A DNA stretch of 64,000 bases. Source: Lagierella massiliensis (GTDB lineage Bacteria > Bacillota > Clostridia > Tissierellales > Peptoniphilaceae). Each line of letters opens with the position of its first letter. Positions within the stretch are counted from its first letter, which is position 1. The notes beneath the pieces were generated by a model, which ran no database searches, was not told the DNA's origin, and worked only from the letters and a program-made list of their open reading frames with translations. Shown here in pieces: positions 7,510 to 15,496 of the stretch. Location: positions 620,001 through 684,000 of the forward strand of contig NZ_CYUO01000005.1 of NCBI RefSeq assembly GCF_001407835.1, read 5' to 3'. The position numbers and the translations under genes are program-made.

Positions 7510-8596
7510 CAAATGCAACACCTATGATAAGAGACCAAAAAGTTCTTCTATAGGTGTATTATATTTTATACATTTTCTGGGTCTATTGTTCATTAAATTT
7601 AAGTTATGATTTAAATCATCTATATCTACTTCTGATAAATCCATACCCTTAGGATAAAACTCTCTTAAAAGTCCATTACTATTTTCATTTGTACCTTTTT
7701 GCCAAGCACAGTAGGGATCACAAAAATATGTTTTGCATCCTAACTCTTTTTCTATTTTCTCGAATCCTGAAAATTCTTTACCTCTATCAAAGGTTATTGT
7801 TTTTACTAATTCTTTTGGAAAATCTTTTAGTGCATCGATTATTGCTGGGGTTACATTTTCTGACTTTATATTTTCAACCAGGATTGCTATGTAATATCTA
7901 GATTTTCTTTCTGCTAAAGTTACAAAACAATATTTACTTTTTCTTTTATGATCTAATCTTCCGGATTCCACTGTATCTGCTTCCCAGTGACATAGCTCTT
8001 GCCTTTTGTATATTTCTTTAGGTTTTTTCTTTATAGTTCTTCCTTTATCGTTGAATTTTCCTCTTTTTTCTGCTGGTCTTTTAAATTTTACTTTTCGTCT
8101 CAAATTTTTCATGCTGGTTTTTGGTAGTTTTTTTGAGTGTATTAACCTGTATATGGTTGATGTTGATGGTACTTGATGAATCACATTTGTAATTCTATTT
8201 GATATTTGTTCAGGTGACCAATGTTCATTGATCTTTATAGTTAAATAATCAATAACATCTTTAGAAAATTTACTTTTCCTATGGCAATCTTTCCTTCTAT
8301 CAAGATATTTTTCGTTTGCCTTTATTGGGAAGTACTTTATATAACTTTCTCTACTAACTTTTATTTTAGAAGAATTTCTTTTTAATTCTCGAGATATTGT
8401 ACTAGGTGATCTTTGAATTGCTTTTGCAATTTCTCTCATACTCATTCCTAAATTTAAAAATTGATAAATACAAGATCTCTCTTCTATGGTAAGATGGTTA
8501 TAGCTCATAGTTAGTCGCTCCTTTTAATATGTTTTGTTTGGTCACTTACATATTAATACAGCTGATTAGCTATGAGTTTTTTTTATGTTGCACTTG
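7510..8596 (-). mobile_element. IS30-family insertion sequence
   Basis: About 1.09 kb, the normal size for IS30. It holds a single transposase gene on the minus strand. Short terminal inverted repeats share CAA(A/G)TGCAACA at 7510-7520 and, reversed, at 8586-8596. No obvious target duplication is seen. It lies between the IS3 element and the MacB-type operon, whose promoter (8642-8670) begins about 45 bases beyond the right end. Confidence 0.85.
7522..8508 (-). CDS. IS30-family transposase
   Basis: Transposase of 328 aa, full family length. The N-terminal helix-turn-helix is visible as LTIEERSCIYQFLNLGMSMR and then EIAKAIQRSPSTISRELKRN. The DDE core has HWEADTVESG (first Asp), ITFDRGKEFSG (second Asp) and DPYCAWQKGTNENSNGLLRE (catalytic Glu in the TNEN motif). 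There is no frameshift. The gene runs opposite to its neighbours and fills almost the whole element. Confidence 0.95.
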   Translation of the reverse strand: MSYNHLTIEERSCIYQFLNLGMSMREIAKAIQRSPSTISRELKRNSSKIKVSRESYIKYFPIKANEKYLDRRKDCHRKSKFSKDVIDYLTIKINEHWSPEQISNRITNVIHQVPSTSTIYRLIHSKKLPKTSMKNLRRKVKFKRPAEKRGKFNDKGRTIKKKPKEIYKRQELCHWEADTVESGRLDHKRKSKYCFVTLAERKSRYYIAILVENIKSENVTPAIIDALKDFPKELVKTITFDRGKEFSGFEKIEKELGCKTYFCDPYCAWQKGTNENSNGLLREFYPKGMDLSEVDIDDLNHNLNLMNNRPRKCIKYNTPIEELFGLLS

Positions 8597-8641
8597 TTAT
8601 GATAAATCATTTGTAAAATTTGAAAAAAATATGCAAACTTG

Positions 8642-8670
8642 TTTACAAAAATAAAAATAGATGGTATTAT
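8642..8670 (+). promoter_or_regulatory. Promoter of the MacB-type operon
   Basis: TTTACA (8642-8647), 17-base spacer, TATTAT (8665-8670), then AAGGAGG 12 bases before the ATG at 8710. TTTGTAAA (8610-8617) and TTTACAAA (8642-8649, overlapping the -35) form a perfect inverted pair that could bind a repressor. Confidence 0.6.
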
Positions 8671-8709
8671 TAATGTATCATAATGCTAATACACTAAGGA
8701 GGGTTATTT

Positions 8710-9273
8710 ATGAAAAGAGACGAAATTTATAAAAAGATGGGATTTTGGAATAACTTTTATTTGGTTATTTCAGTAATATCAGCACTAATTGGGATTAAGA
8801 ATGTTATAGATACCTTTATTACAAAGTCCTATGTAAAACAATTAGAACAACTTAGAGACTTGGGTATTAATCCTGAAGACTTTGAACCAACAATATTTGA
8901 TAAAGTAATACTTGTTTTAACAGTAGTCATAGGTATTTTTTGTGTAGTAGTAGCTTTTAAAAATAGAAATAGAATTATTGACAAGGTAAAGGTTGATATA
9001 CTTCCATATGCACTTACTTTAATTTTATCAGCATATGGTTTTATAAATGGAATTACCTCATCTTTAGGTAAGACTGGTGCAACCTCAAACATGAACGAAG
9101 AGATTACAAAGTCTATGGAAAATGTACCTAAGAGTGCAATAGCTGCAGGAATTGGTATAGTAGTTGTAATAGCTGTTATTGTACTTTTAATAGAACTACT
9201 TCCTTCAATTAGAATGCTTGTATTAAATTCTAAGTTAAAGAAATTACCTGAGGAAGAGGAAGTATATGAGTAA
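8710..9273 (+). CDS. Small membrane protein of unknown function, first gene of an ABC efflux operon
   Basis: 187 aa. I do not recognise a family. Four hydrophobic segments are visible at about residues 14-34, 65-85, 96-116 and 141-165, separated by short charged loops. The C-terminus is acidic (LPEEEEVYE). There is no signal peptide and no enzymatic motif. An AAGGAGG site precedes the ATG. The reading frame overlaps the next gene (membrane-fusion protein) by 8 bases, so the two are translationally linked. It may be an accessory subunit of the MacB-type transporter, which is inference from position only. Confidence 0.75.
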   Translation: MKRDEIYKKMGFWNNFYLVISVISALIGIKNVIDTFITKSYVKQLEQLRDLGINPEDFEPTIFDKVILVLTVVIGIFCVVVAFKNRNRIIDKVKVDILPYALTLILSAYGFINGITSSLGKTGATSNMNEEITKSMENVPKSAIAAGIGIVVVIAVIVLLIELLPSIRMLVLNSKLKKLPEEEEVYE

Positions 9274-10663
9274 AAAAAATAAAATAATTATATCGGTAGT
9301 GGCTGTAGTTTTACTTACAGCTACTCTTTTAAGCATTTTTTTACCTAAAAAGAAATCAAAAGCTGAATATATGTTACATACTGTAAGTGGAAAAGACCCT
9401 ATTACCTTTACTGGAAACTCAGTTCCTGTTGAAACAGAAAATATTTTTTATGATCCTTCAAAGGGAAAGATTATAGAGTACTATGTGAAGGACAAGGATG
9501 AGGTAGAGGTTGGAACAAATCTTTTTAAGTATGAAACACCAGGAGTTAAAGAGCAAATCGACGAACTTCAAAGACAATATAACTCTATGAAAAATTCTTT
9601 AGGATTTGCAAATAGTGACCTTTCAAAGGCAAACAGCGATTACACAGAGGCAAAGAAAAATCTTTCGAACCTTCAAGCTAAGTTAGATAATTTAAACAAG
9701 TCATTAAATCCTGAAAACCAAGAAGAGTATGCTAAGACACAAATGGATATTGAACAGACTAAAGCTGCTGTTGAAGGTGCAAAACAGGAAGTTAAGGCAT
9801 ACGAAGCACAAATTTCCCCTTCGAAAAGAGCTGTTTCTGAAGCTAAGTCACAACTGGATGGAGTAAGTGAACAAATACAAAACTTAAAGAACAAACAATA
9901 TGTAACTGAAAAAGCAAACATCAAGGGAAGAGTTTATTTGGACAAGAGCAAGGCGGAACAAAGCCAAGGCATGACGGATCCTCTTATTAAAATAGTTTCA
10001 AAGGAAACTAAAATTGTATCTAAAGTTTCAGAATTTGACTATGACAAAATCCATGTTGATGATAAGGTGGATTTAAAAGTCATATCTACAGGGGAAACCC
10101 AAAAGGGTAGAGTTTCGTACCTTTCAAATATGCCTAAAGAAGATGCTGCAATTCCAGGTGCAAGTGGAGATAATAGTATGTCTGAATTTGAATTCAACGT
10201 TATTCCAGACGGTTTTATACAATATGGATTTTCTGTAAACATTGAAATTACAGAAGATGGATTATATTTACCAGAGTCTTCAGTTGAAGAGAAGGATGGT
10301 AAAACCTATGTCTATATGTATGAAGATGGAAAGGCAAAAAGAGTTGAAGTCACTTTAATGAAGGAAGACGGTGCATATAAAGTGCTTAAGGGTTTAAAAC
10401 TTGGAGATAGTATTATTGAAGATGTTAGTGGTATTTCAGACGGTGACGAGATTGATGTAAAGATTAGTGCTAAGGAAGACACTAAAGATAGAAAAGAAAA
10501 TAAGAAAGAAAATAAAATGGAAACCCAAAACACTGACGAAAAATCTAAAAATGGCAATGTAAATGTTGAAGTTAAAGACAGTACAGATTCAACTGAAAAA
10601 AATATAGATAGCAAAAATATAGAAAAGGACAATTACCAAGATGATTCAAGTCAAAAAGGTTAA
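9266..10663 (+). CDS. HlyD/MFP-type efflux adaptor protein
   Basis: Membrane-fusion (periplasmic-adaptor-like) subunit of a MacB-type ABC system, 465 aa. It has an N-terminal membrane anchor (residues about 5-25), a barrel-sandwich half motif (KGKIIEYYVKDKDEVEVGT), a long coiled-coil hairpin (about 95-215, rich in Lys, Glu and Gln), the second sandwich half, a beta-barrel (VDLKVISTGETQKGRVSYL) and a C-terminal domain. The last 70 or so residues are a hydrophilic Lys/Asp/Glu/Asn-rich tail with no predicted fold. In Gram-positives such adaptors work with MacB-like permeases outside the membrane. It overlaps the upstream gene by 8 bases and the ATPase gene by 23. Confidence 0.88.
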   Translation: MSKKNKIIISVVAVVLLTATLLSIFLPKKKSKAEYMLHTVSGKDPITFTGNSVPVETENIFYDPSKGKIIEYYVKDKDEVEVGTNLFKYETPGVKEQIDELQRQYNSMKNSLGFANSDLSKANSDYTEAKKNLSNLQAKLDNLNKSLNPENQEEYAKTQMDIEQTKAAVEGAKQEVKAYEAQISPSKRAVSEAKSQLDGVSEQIQNLKNKQYVTEKANIKGRVYLDKSKAEQSQGMTDPLIKIVSKETKIVSKVSEFDYDKIHVDDKVDLKVISTGETQKGRVSYLSNMPKEDAAIPGASGDNSMSEFEFNVIPDGFIQYGFSVNIEITEDGLYLPESSVEEKDGKTYVYMYEDGKAKRVEVTLMKEDGAYKVLKGLKLGDSIIEDVSGISDGDEIDVKISAKEDTKDRKENKKENKMETQNTDEKSKNGNVNVEVKDSTDSTEKNIDSKNIEKDNYQDDSSQKG

Positions 10664-11318
10664 TAAAGTTTATATCACTGGGGAAGAAAAACTTCATGTA
10701 CTTAAGGATGTGAGCTTTAACATTGAAAAAGGTGAATTTGTAGGTATAATGGGTGAGTCTGGTTCCGGTAAGTCCACACTAATGAATATAATTGGTTTTA
10801 TAGATGGCAAGTTTACTGGAAGCTATATATTTAATGGACAGTCTGTGAAAAACTTAGATGACGATGAGATGTCAAAACTCAGAAACAAAGCTGTTGGTTT
10901 TGTTTTTCAAAACTTTAATCTAATTGAAAATTACACTGTAAGAGAAAATGTGGAATTGCCTCTACTATATGCGGGCAAGAGTCCAAAGGATATAAAAAGT
11001 TCAGTTGAAAATGCTCTTGATTCCGTTGGTATATTGGACAAGATAGACAAGTATCCAAATCAACTTTCTGGTGGGCAAAAGCAAAGGGTTGCAATAGCAA
11101 GAGCGGTGGCTCACAAACCAGACTTTTTATTGGCAGACGAACCTACAGGAGCTTTAGACTCGGTAACTTCAATCGAAATAATGGATATTTTCAAAAAGCT
11201 TAATAGGGATAACAATACAACGGTGGTTATGGTAACCCATGACAGAAGTTTAAAGAGTTATTGTTCTAAGGTTTTATTTATGAAGGATGGAGACTTAAAG
11301 GAAAGGACTGATGTGTAG
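10641..11318 (+). CDS. ABC transporter ATP-binding protein, MacB/LolD type
   Basis: ATPase of 225 aa. Motifs are Walker A GESGSGKST (near 37), Q-loop FQNFNLI, signature LSGGQKQR, Walker B FLLADEP, D-loop GALDS and switch histidine VTHDRS. Length and motif spacing match the MacB/LolD/SalX group that energises FtsX-type permeases. The stop TAG (11316-11318) shares its last base with the GTG start of the permease, so coupling is tight. The exported substrate is unknown; antimicrobial peptides or lipopeptides are usual for the family. Confidence 0.94.
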   Translation: MIQVKKVNKVYITGEEKLHVLKDVSFNIEKGEFVGIMGESGSGKSTLMNIIGFIDGKFTGSYIFNGQSVKNLDDDEMSKLRNKAVGFVFQNFNLIENYTVRENVELPLLYAGKSPKDIKSSVENALDSVGILDKIDKYPNQLSGGQKQRVAIARAVAHKPDFLLADEPTGALDSVTSIEIMDIFKKLNRDNNTTVVMVTHDRSLKSYCSKVLFMKDGDLKERTDV

Positions 11319-12526
11319 TGAAGTTTTCTGTATTATTTTATGATGCACTAAATGCCTTGAAGAGAAATAAAAAAAGGTCCATCCTTACAATGCTTGGAAT
11401 AATAATCGGTATAGGAGCAGTTATAACAATAATTTCCATAGGCAATGGCTTTCAAAATTATGTTATGGAAAACTTGACAGACGAAGGTGATGAAAGTGTA
11501 TCCATTGCAATATCCTTTGTACCTAAAAATCAGAATATGTATGAAGATCCAAATGTTGTTTTTTTCAGCACTCAGGATATATCTGAAATAAAAAGTATTG
11601 ATGGAGTAAAGGACGTAAAGTTTTCTAATGAGGGAAATGAATCTGCATCTCAAAACTTAGAAGTTGTAACAAGAAATGGTAAAGTTTCATCAATGGTAGA
11701 AACTGTAAAAAGTACCAATAAGGAAATTATTGAAGGGCGGAATTTAAACTCTTTAGATAATGATTTGAAACAAAGAGTTGCTGTTTTAAGTGAAGAAAAA
11801 GCTGACGAAATTTTAAAAGATTATAACGAGAAATTAGGTTCATCAATAACTATTAATGGGCTTGGTTATAAGGTGGTTGGAATTTATAAAAAGGAAGAGT
11901 TCACTATGGGAATTAATGTGGGTTTTTCAGATATTTCCATCCCAAAGAAAACCTATGAAAGTTTTGAACCTGAAGAAAAAAATTCTCCAGGAATTCAAGT
12001 GTTTTTAGAATCTGGAGTAAGTGTAAAGGATACTGCAAAAAAAGTTGTGGATAAATTAAAGACCACAGGTTCCATGAAGGACTTAGGAACTTATAATTAT
12101 TTTGATATTTCCGAGATGCTTGAAGGTATATCAAAGGTATTAAATCAAATAACTATATTCATTGCCCTCATAGGAGGAATATCTTTATTCATTGCAGGAA
12201 TTGGAATGATGAATATGATGTTTATTTCAGTTTCTGAAAGAACGAAAGAAATTGGAATAAGAAGAGCAATAGGTGCAACAAAGGGTAATATTACAATGCA
12301 ATTTTTACTTGAAGGGGTAGTAGTTACAGTTATCGGAGGAATCTTTGGATACCTTTTTGGACTATTAATGGCAATGGTAATTTCGGCATTTCTTCCATTT
12401 AAAGCGGCGGTGGATGTTGGACCAATAGTAGTGGCGCTTTTAATATCCCTTGTAATAGGTATTGTGTTCTCATATGCGCCTGCGAAGTCCGCGGCAAATA
12501 AAAATGTTATTGAAATACTTTCATAA
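11318..12526 (+). CDS. ABC transporter permease, MacB/FtsX type
   Basis: Permease of 402 aa with a GTG start. It begins with the conserved amphipathic start and first membrane helix (ALNALKRNKKRSILTMLGI, residues about 8-45). A large extracellular MacB_PCD domain follows (about 46-265), then three helices in the C-terminal FtsX domain (about 275-400) with the typical SERTKEIGIRRAIGATKGNI coupling segment. It ends the operon of unknown membrane protein, adaptor, ATPase and permease, and is followed by a bidirectional terminator. It is full length with no defect. Confidence 0.93.
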   Translation: MKFSVLFYDALNALKRNKKRSILTMLGIIIGIGAVITIISIGNGFQNYVMENLTDEGDESVSIAISFVPKNQNMYEDPNVVFFSTQDISEIKSIDGVKDVKFSNEGNESASQNLEVVTRNGKVSSMVETVKSTNKEIIEGRNLNSLDNDLKQRVAVLSEEKADEILKDYNEKLGSSITINGLGYKVVGIYKKEEFTMGINVGFSDISIPKKTYESFEPEEKNSPGIQVFLESGVSVKDTAKKVVDKLKTTGSMKDLGTYNYFDISEMLEGISKVLNQITIFIALIGGISLFIAGIGMMNMMFISVSERTKEIGIRRAIGATKGNITMQFLLEGVVVTVIGGIFGYLFGLLMAMVISAFLPFKAAVDVGPIVVALLISLVIGIVFSYAPAKSAANKNVIEILS

Positions 12527-12530
12527 AACA

Positions 12531-12561
12531 AACCCAAGTAAACATTTAGTTTTCTTGGGTT
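12531..12561. terminator. Bidirectional terminator between convergent operons
   Basis: Stem AACCCAAG (12531-12538) and CTTGGGTT (12554-12561) with T-rich sequence on both sides. It overlaps the 3' end of the minus-strand ATPase gene and ends the plus-strand MacB-type operon. Confidence 0.75.
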
Positions 12562-13115
12562 AATTCTATTATTTTTTCATTTTTAAAATTTAAACTTGCT
12601 CCTGTATATACTAAAGCTCTGCCATTTAGATTATTTAAAATATAATCTGTGGCGAGCTTTTTATTATTAAAATCAAGACCCATTAAAGGCTCATCTAAGT
12701 AAATAATCTCACTATTGCTTAAAATACTTCTTATAAGGGATATACGTGTCCTTTGTCCTGTGGACATGGTCTTTACTAAGTTATTTTTTAAGGTCAACAA
12801 ATCAAAATATTCCATTGCTTTTTCTATTTCAGAATAACTGGCTCGTGAAACCAATTTTATCTCTTTGATTGCACTAATCCTACCTAAAAATACTTTTTCT
12901 GGAAAGGAAATGGAAGATGATTTGAAAGTATTTGTAATTTCGCCTTTAAAGTCAGTATCAAGTCCTGCTAATATTCTAAGTAAAGTGCTTTTTCCGATTC
13001 CTGATTGTCCTGTAATAGATAAAATATCTCCCTTTTCAATTTGTAGTGAAATATCTTTTAAAATAACTTTATCATCAAATGATTTTTCTTTTAAATTTAA
13101 ATTAATCATATTCAC
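12546..13115 (-). CDS. Short NitT/TauT-type ABC ATPase with degenerate motifs
   Basis: ATP-binding subunit of the importer encoded with the next two genes; 189 aa, against about 240-260 in the family. Walker A GQSGIGKST (36-44), Walker B IIYLDEP (137-143) and D-loop GLD are present. The signature reads STGQR rather than SGGQ, the Q-loop glutamine is missing (SISFPEKVF at about 68-76), and the switch histidine is missing (VYTGAS where VTHD is usual, about 169-174). The gene overlaps the permease gene by 14 bases. It may hydrolyse ATP poorly. The frame is intact, so it is not an obvious pseudogene. Confidence 0.8.
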   Translation of the reverse strand: MNMINLNLKEKSFDDKVILKDISLQIEKGDILSITGQSGIGKSTLLRILAGLDTDFKGEITNTFKSSSISFPEKVFLGRISAIKEIKLVSRASYSEIEKAMEYFDLLTLKNNLVKTMSTGQRTRISLIRSILSNSEIIYLDEPLMGLDFNNKKLATDYILNNLNGRALVYTGASLNFKNEKIIELTQEN

Positions 13116-13833
13116 ACCACTTTCTAAGAAGAATTTTAAAAACTTCCTCTATTATATATGAGAATAGAACTATAATTAGAGTAACTGAGAGTAAATCCAC
13201 CATCTCAAAAGAGATTTTTGAAAGGTATAGCATATTACCAAGTCCCTTTGAACCTCCTGCAATAACTTCTGCAGTAACTGCAGCTTTTAGTGCAATTCCA
13301 ACACATACAACCATAGAAAAGAGTATCCTATTAATGACTATAGGTAGTTCAATATATCTGAACTTTGTCCAAAAATTTAGATTATATACCCACGAAAGTT
13401 CGATTTTTTCTTGAAGTATATTGTCAAGTCCATTTAAGATATTGGCATAGACAATTGGTGTGATTATGAGTATTACTACTATGGATGATAGACTTTGGCT
13501 GTTGCTAAAAAATAAAATAATCAAGACCAAAGATACTACTGGAGTAGACTTCAATATGGACATAAGGGGTGAGAAAAAATCTCTTAAATTAAACTTGTAA
13601 GATAGCATTGAGAACAGTGTACCAAGTATTACAGAAATTAAAATTGCTATAAAAACTCTGTATAGTGAAGACAAAAGGGGAGAGAGTATCTCCCCAGTTT
13701 TAAAGAGTTCAACTGTTCTTACAAATACCTGCCAAATTGATGGAAGAATTATAGGATTATTAATAATATAATAGGATAGAGTCCAAATTATTATTAAAAA
13801 AACATATCCTAAAATTTTTTTAAAGTTATTCAT
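13102..13833 (-). CDS. ABC transporter permease, SsuC/TauC type
   Basis: Inner-membrane permease of 243 aa with about six hydrophobic helices. The ATPase-contact (EAA-like) loop is visible as AAVTAEVIAGGSKGLGNML, a strong mark of the NitT/TauT/Ssu/ThiX permease family (BPD_transp_1). The gene begins 3 bases after the binding-protein stop and overlaps the ATPase gene. Substrates in this family include sulfonates, taurine, nitrate and thiamine precursors. Nothing here decides between them. Confidence 0.88.
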   Translation of the reverse strand: MNNFKKILGYVFLIIIWTLSYYIINNPIILPSIWQVFVRTVELFKTGEILSPLLSSLYRVFIAILISVILGTLFSMLSYKFNLRDFFSPLMSILKSTPVVSLVLIILFFSNSQSLSSIVVILIITPIVYANILNGLDNILQEKIELSWVYNLNFWTKFRYIELPIVINRILFSMVVCVGIALKAAVTAEVIAGGSKGLGNMLYLSKISFEMVDLLSVTLIIVLFSYIIEEVFKILLRKWCEYD

Positions 13834-13836
13834 CGT

Positions 13837-14823
13837 TTACTCCATATTGGGAAGTTTTCCACCGATTAGTTCAGGATTAAGCTCCAAAATATTTTCTAAA
13901 AAAGCTTTTAGATCATCTTTATAATTGTTCACGTATCCTAAAAATTCAATTGAAGGAATTGCTTTTATTGCAATAGGAGCCTTTACAATACCAAGTTCTT
14001 CAATGGTTTTTCCGTAGTTTAGATTTGTGCTTGAAAGCGGACTATTTACAAGTTCAACAATTTTATTTTGATAGTCTTTAACAAAAGCGTCCATTTCATC
14101 TTTTTTACTTTCATATATATCAGTTTTTGCAACAATAACAGATGTAATTATATTTGGAAGTTCTTTTTCTTTCCAACTTTCTCTTAAGTCGATTGCCTTT
14201 ACAAGATTTTCGTTTTTGGTAAGAATTGCTGTAGCAAAGGGTTCAGGTAAAAGTGCCACAGAGTTTTCATCTTTTAAAAGCATTGGTACAGCTTCTGTAG
14301 GGTCTTTAACGAAATTTAAGTTTACTTCATCTAAAATTCCATAAGACGCTAAAAGATTTTTTATTATAACTTCAGGGACAGCTCCTTTTCCAGTTAAAGC
14401 AATTGTTTTTCCACTAAGCTCTTCAATAGAATTTATTTCATGTTGACCTACTAAACTAAGAGCCATTCCAACATTAGCTGATAAAAGTTTTAAATTACCA
14501 TCTTTATTTTGAAGTTTTGCATACAGGTTTGAAGGTATTAAAAATATATCAGCTTCATCTTTTTGTATAGCTGTCATTTGCTCTTCAATACTTCCTTTGA
14601 TTGAAATATTATAACCATCCTTCTTTAAAGGTGCTAAGGACATGCCAGTAGGTCCTTTCATGGAAGAAATAACCAAATCTTTTGAATTAGCTTGTTCCGC
14701 GATATTTTCAGTTTGAGTGATAAAATCTGTTTCCTTTTTATTTTTATTATTTGCTTCTTTACTTGCACATGAAGTTAGTACCAGTGTAAGTAATAATAAA
14801 ATACTAATTATTTTCTTCTTCAT
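13837..14823 (-). CDS. NMT1/SsuA-type ABC substrate-binding lipoprotein
   Basis: Binding protein of 328 aa. The ATG at 14823 is chosen over an in-frame ATG 30 bases upstream: AAGGAGA lies 7 bases before it and the lipoprotein signal starts there (MKKKIISILL, lipobox LTSC, Cys19). The mature part has the type-2 periplasmic-binding fold of the NMT1/SsuA group, including MKGPTGMSLAPL and the SGKTIALTGKGAVPE segment, and LLPEPFATA near residue 205. A close annotation in databases could be 'ABC transporter substrate-binding protein, NitT/TauT'. It is the first gene of a three-gene operon. Confidence 0.88.
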   Translation of the reverse strand: MKKKIISILLLLTLVLTSCASKEANNKNKKETDFITQTENIAEQANSKDLVISSMKGPTGMSLAPLKKDGYNISIKGSIEEQMTAIQKDEADIFLIPSNLYAKLQNKDGNLKLLSANVGMALSLVGQHEINSIEELSGKTIALTGKGAVPEVIIKNLLASYGILDEVNLNFVKDPTEAVPMLLKDENSVALLPEPFATAILTKNENLVKAIDLRESWKEKELPNIITSVIVAKTDIYESKKDEMDAFVKDYQNKIVELVNSPLSSTNLNYGKTIEELGIVKAPIAIKAIPSIEFLGYVNNYKDDLKAFLENILELNPELIGGKLPNME

Positions 14824-14948
14824 TGAAATCTCCTTTTGAAATTTTATTGACATAATAAATCATAGCATAAAAATATGTTTTTGTGATTATTTTAATATAT
14901 TTCAACCTTAAGGATTAAAAAAGTTGAAAATATTTTCCTCAGGATGAA

Positions 14949-14977
14949 TTTTCTTTGATAATATGTTAAACTATTAT
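14949..14977 (+). promoter_or_regulatory. Hydrogenase operon promoter with a Rex-like sequence
   Basis: TTTTCT (14949-14954), 17-base spacer, TATTAT (14972-14977). The spacer holds TTGATAATATGTTAAAC (14955-14971), which matches the Rex consensus TTGTTAA-N4-TTAACAA at 6 of 7 left and 4 of 7 right positions. A Rex gene is present at 62548. The match is imperfect and the assignment is tentative. Confidence 0.4.
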
Positions 14978-15001
14978 GGAAAATATAAATAGGGGGAAAA
15001 A

Positions 15002-15496
15002 ATGGCCTTTTGCTTAGAAAAAGATAGAGACAAATTTGATAATTTTGTTCAGTTTATTGAAGACCATAAGGATGAGCCAGGCGCTGTAATGCCAGTGCTA
15101 CAAGAAGCACAAAGAGTGTTTGGATATATTCCAGAGCCTATAGTTGATCTTATGGCATTGAAGCTTAATAAACATTCAAGCGAAATCTATGGGGTAGCTA
15201 CATTCTATTCACAATTTACCTTTGAACCTAAGGGTAAACACGAAATATGTGTGTGTTTAGGTACTGCTTGCTATGTTAAAGGAGCTGATAGACTGCTTGA
15301 AGATTTCTGTGATGCTCTTGAAGTAAAACCAGGACAGACCACAGATGATGGAGAGTTTTCAGTAATTGAAACAAGATGTGTTGGAGAATGTGGCATAGCA
15401 CCAGTAGTAACAGTAGATGGAGAAAATATAGGACGTGTAAAGCCTGATATGATCCATAAGATTATATATGATGCTAAAGGAGGCGACAGTGAATAA
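15002..15496 (+). CDS. NuoE/HydC-like [2Fe-2S] subunit of an NAD(P)-linked hydrogenase
   Basis: Thioredoxin-like [2Fe-2S] protein of 164 aa. The four cluster cysteines are in CLGTACYVKGAD (two) and ETRCVGECG (two), the NuoE pattern. The N-terminal helical part has the DEPGAVMPVLQEAQRVFGY and YGVATFYSQF stretches common to NuoE and hydrogenase gamma subunits. It passes electrons between the NuoF-like subunit and the hydrogenase. Its stop overlaps the next start by 8 bases. AGGGGG precedes the ATG. It is the first gene of the hydrogenase operon. Confidence 0.93.
   Translation: MAFCLEKDRDKFDNFVQFIEDHKDEPGAVMPVLQEAQRVFGYIPEPIVDLMALKLNKHSSEIYGVATFYSQFTFEPKGKHEICVCLGTACYVKGADRLLEDFCDALEVKPGQTTDDGEFSVIETRCVGECGIAPVVTVDGENIGRVKPDMIHKIIYDAKGGDSE

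Noticed and set aside
7510-8596. Target-site duplication around the IS30 element
   Set aside because: No matching short direct repeat is visible at the two ends; the IS3 neighbour may have obscured it.
12145-12537. Minus-strand ORF of 130 codons
   Set aside because: Lies fully inside the MacB-type permease gene, has no ribosome binding site and no protein-like composition; it is a shadow frame.
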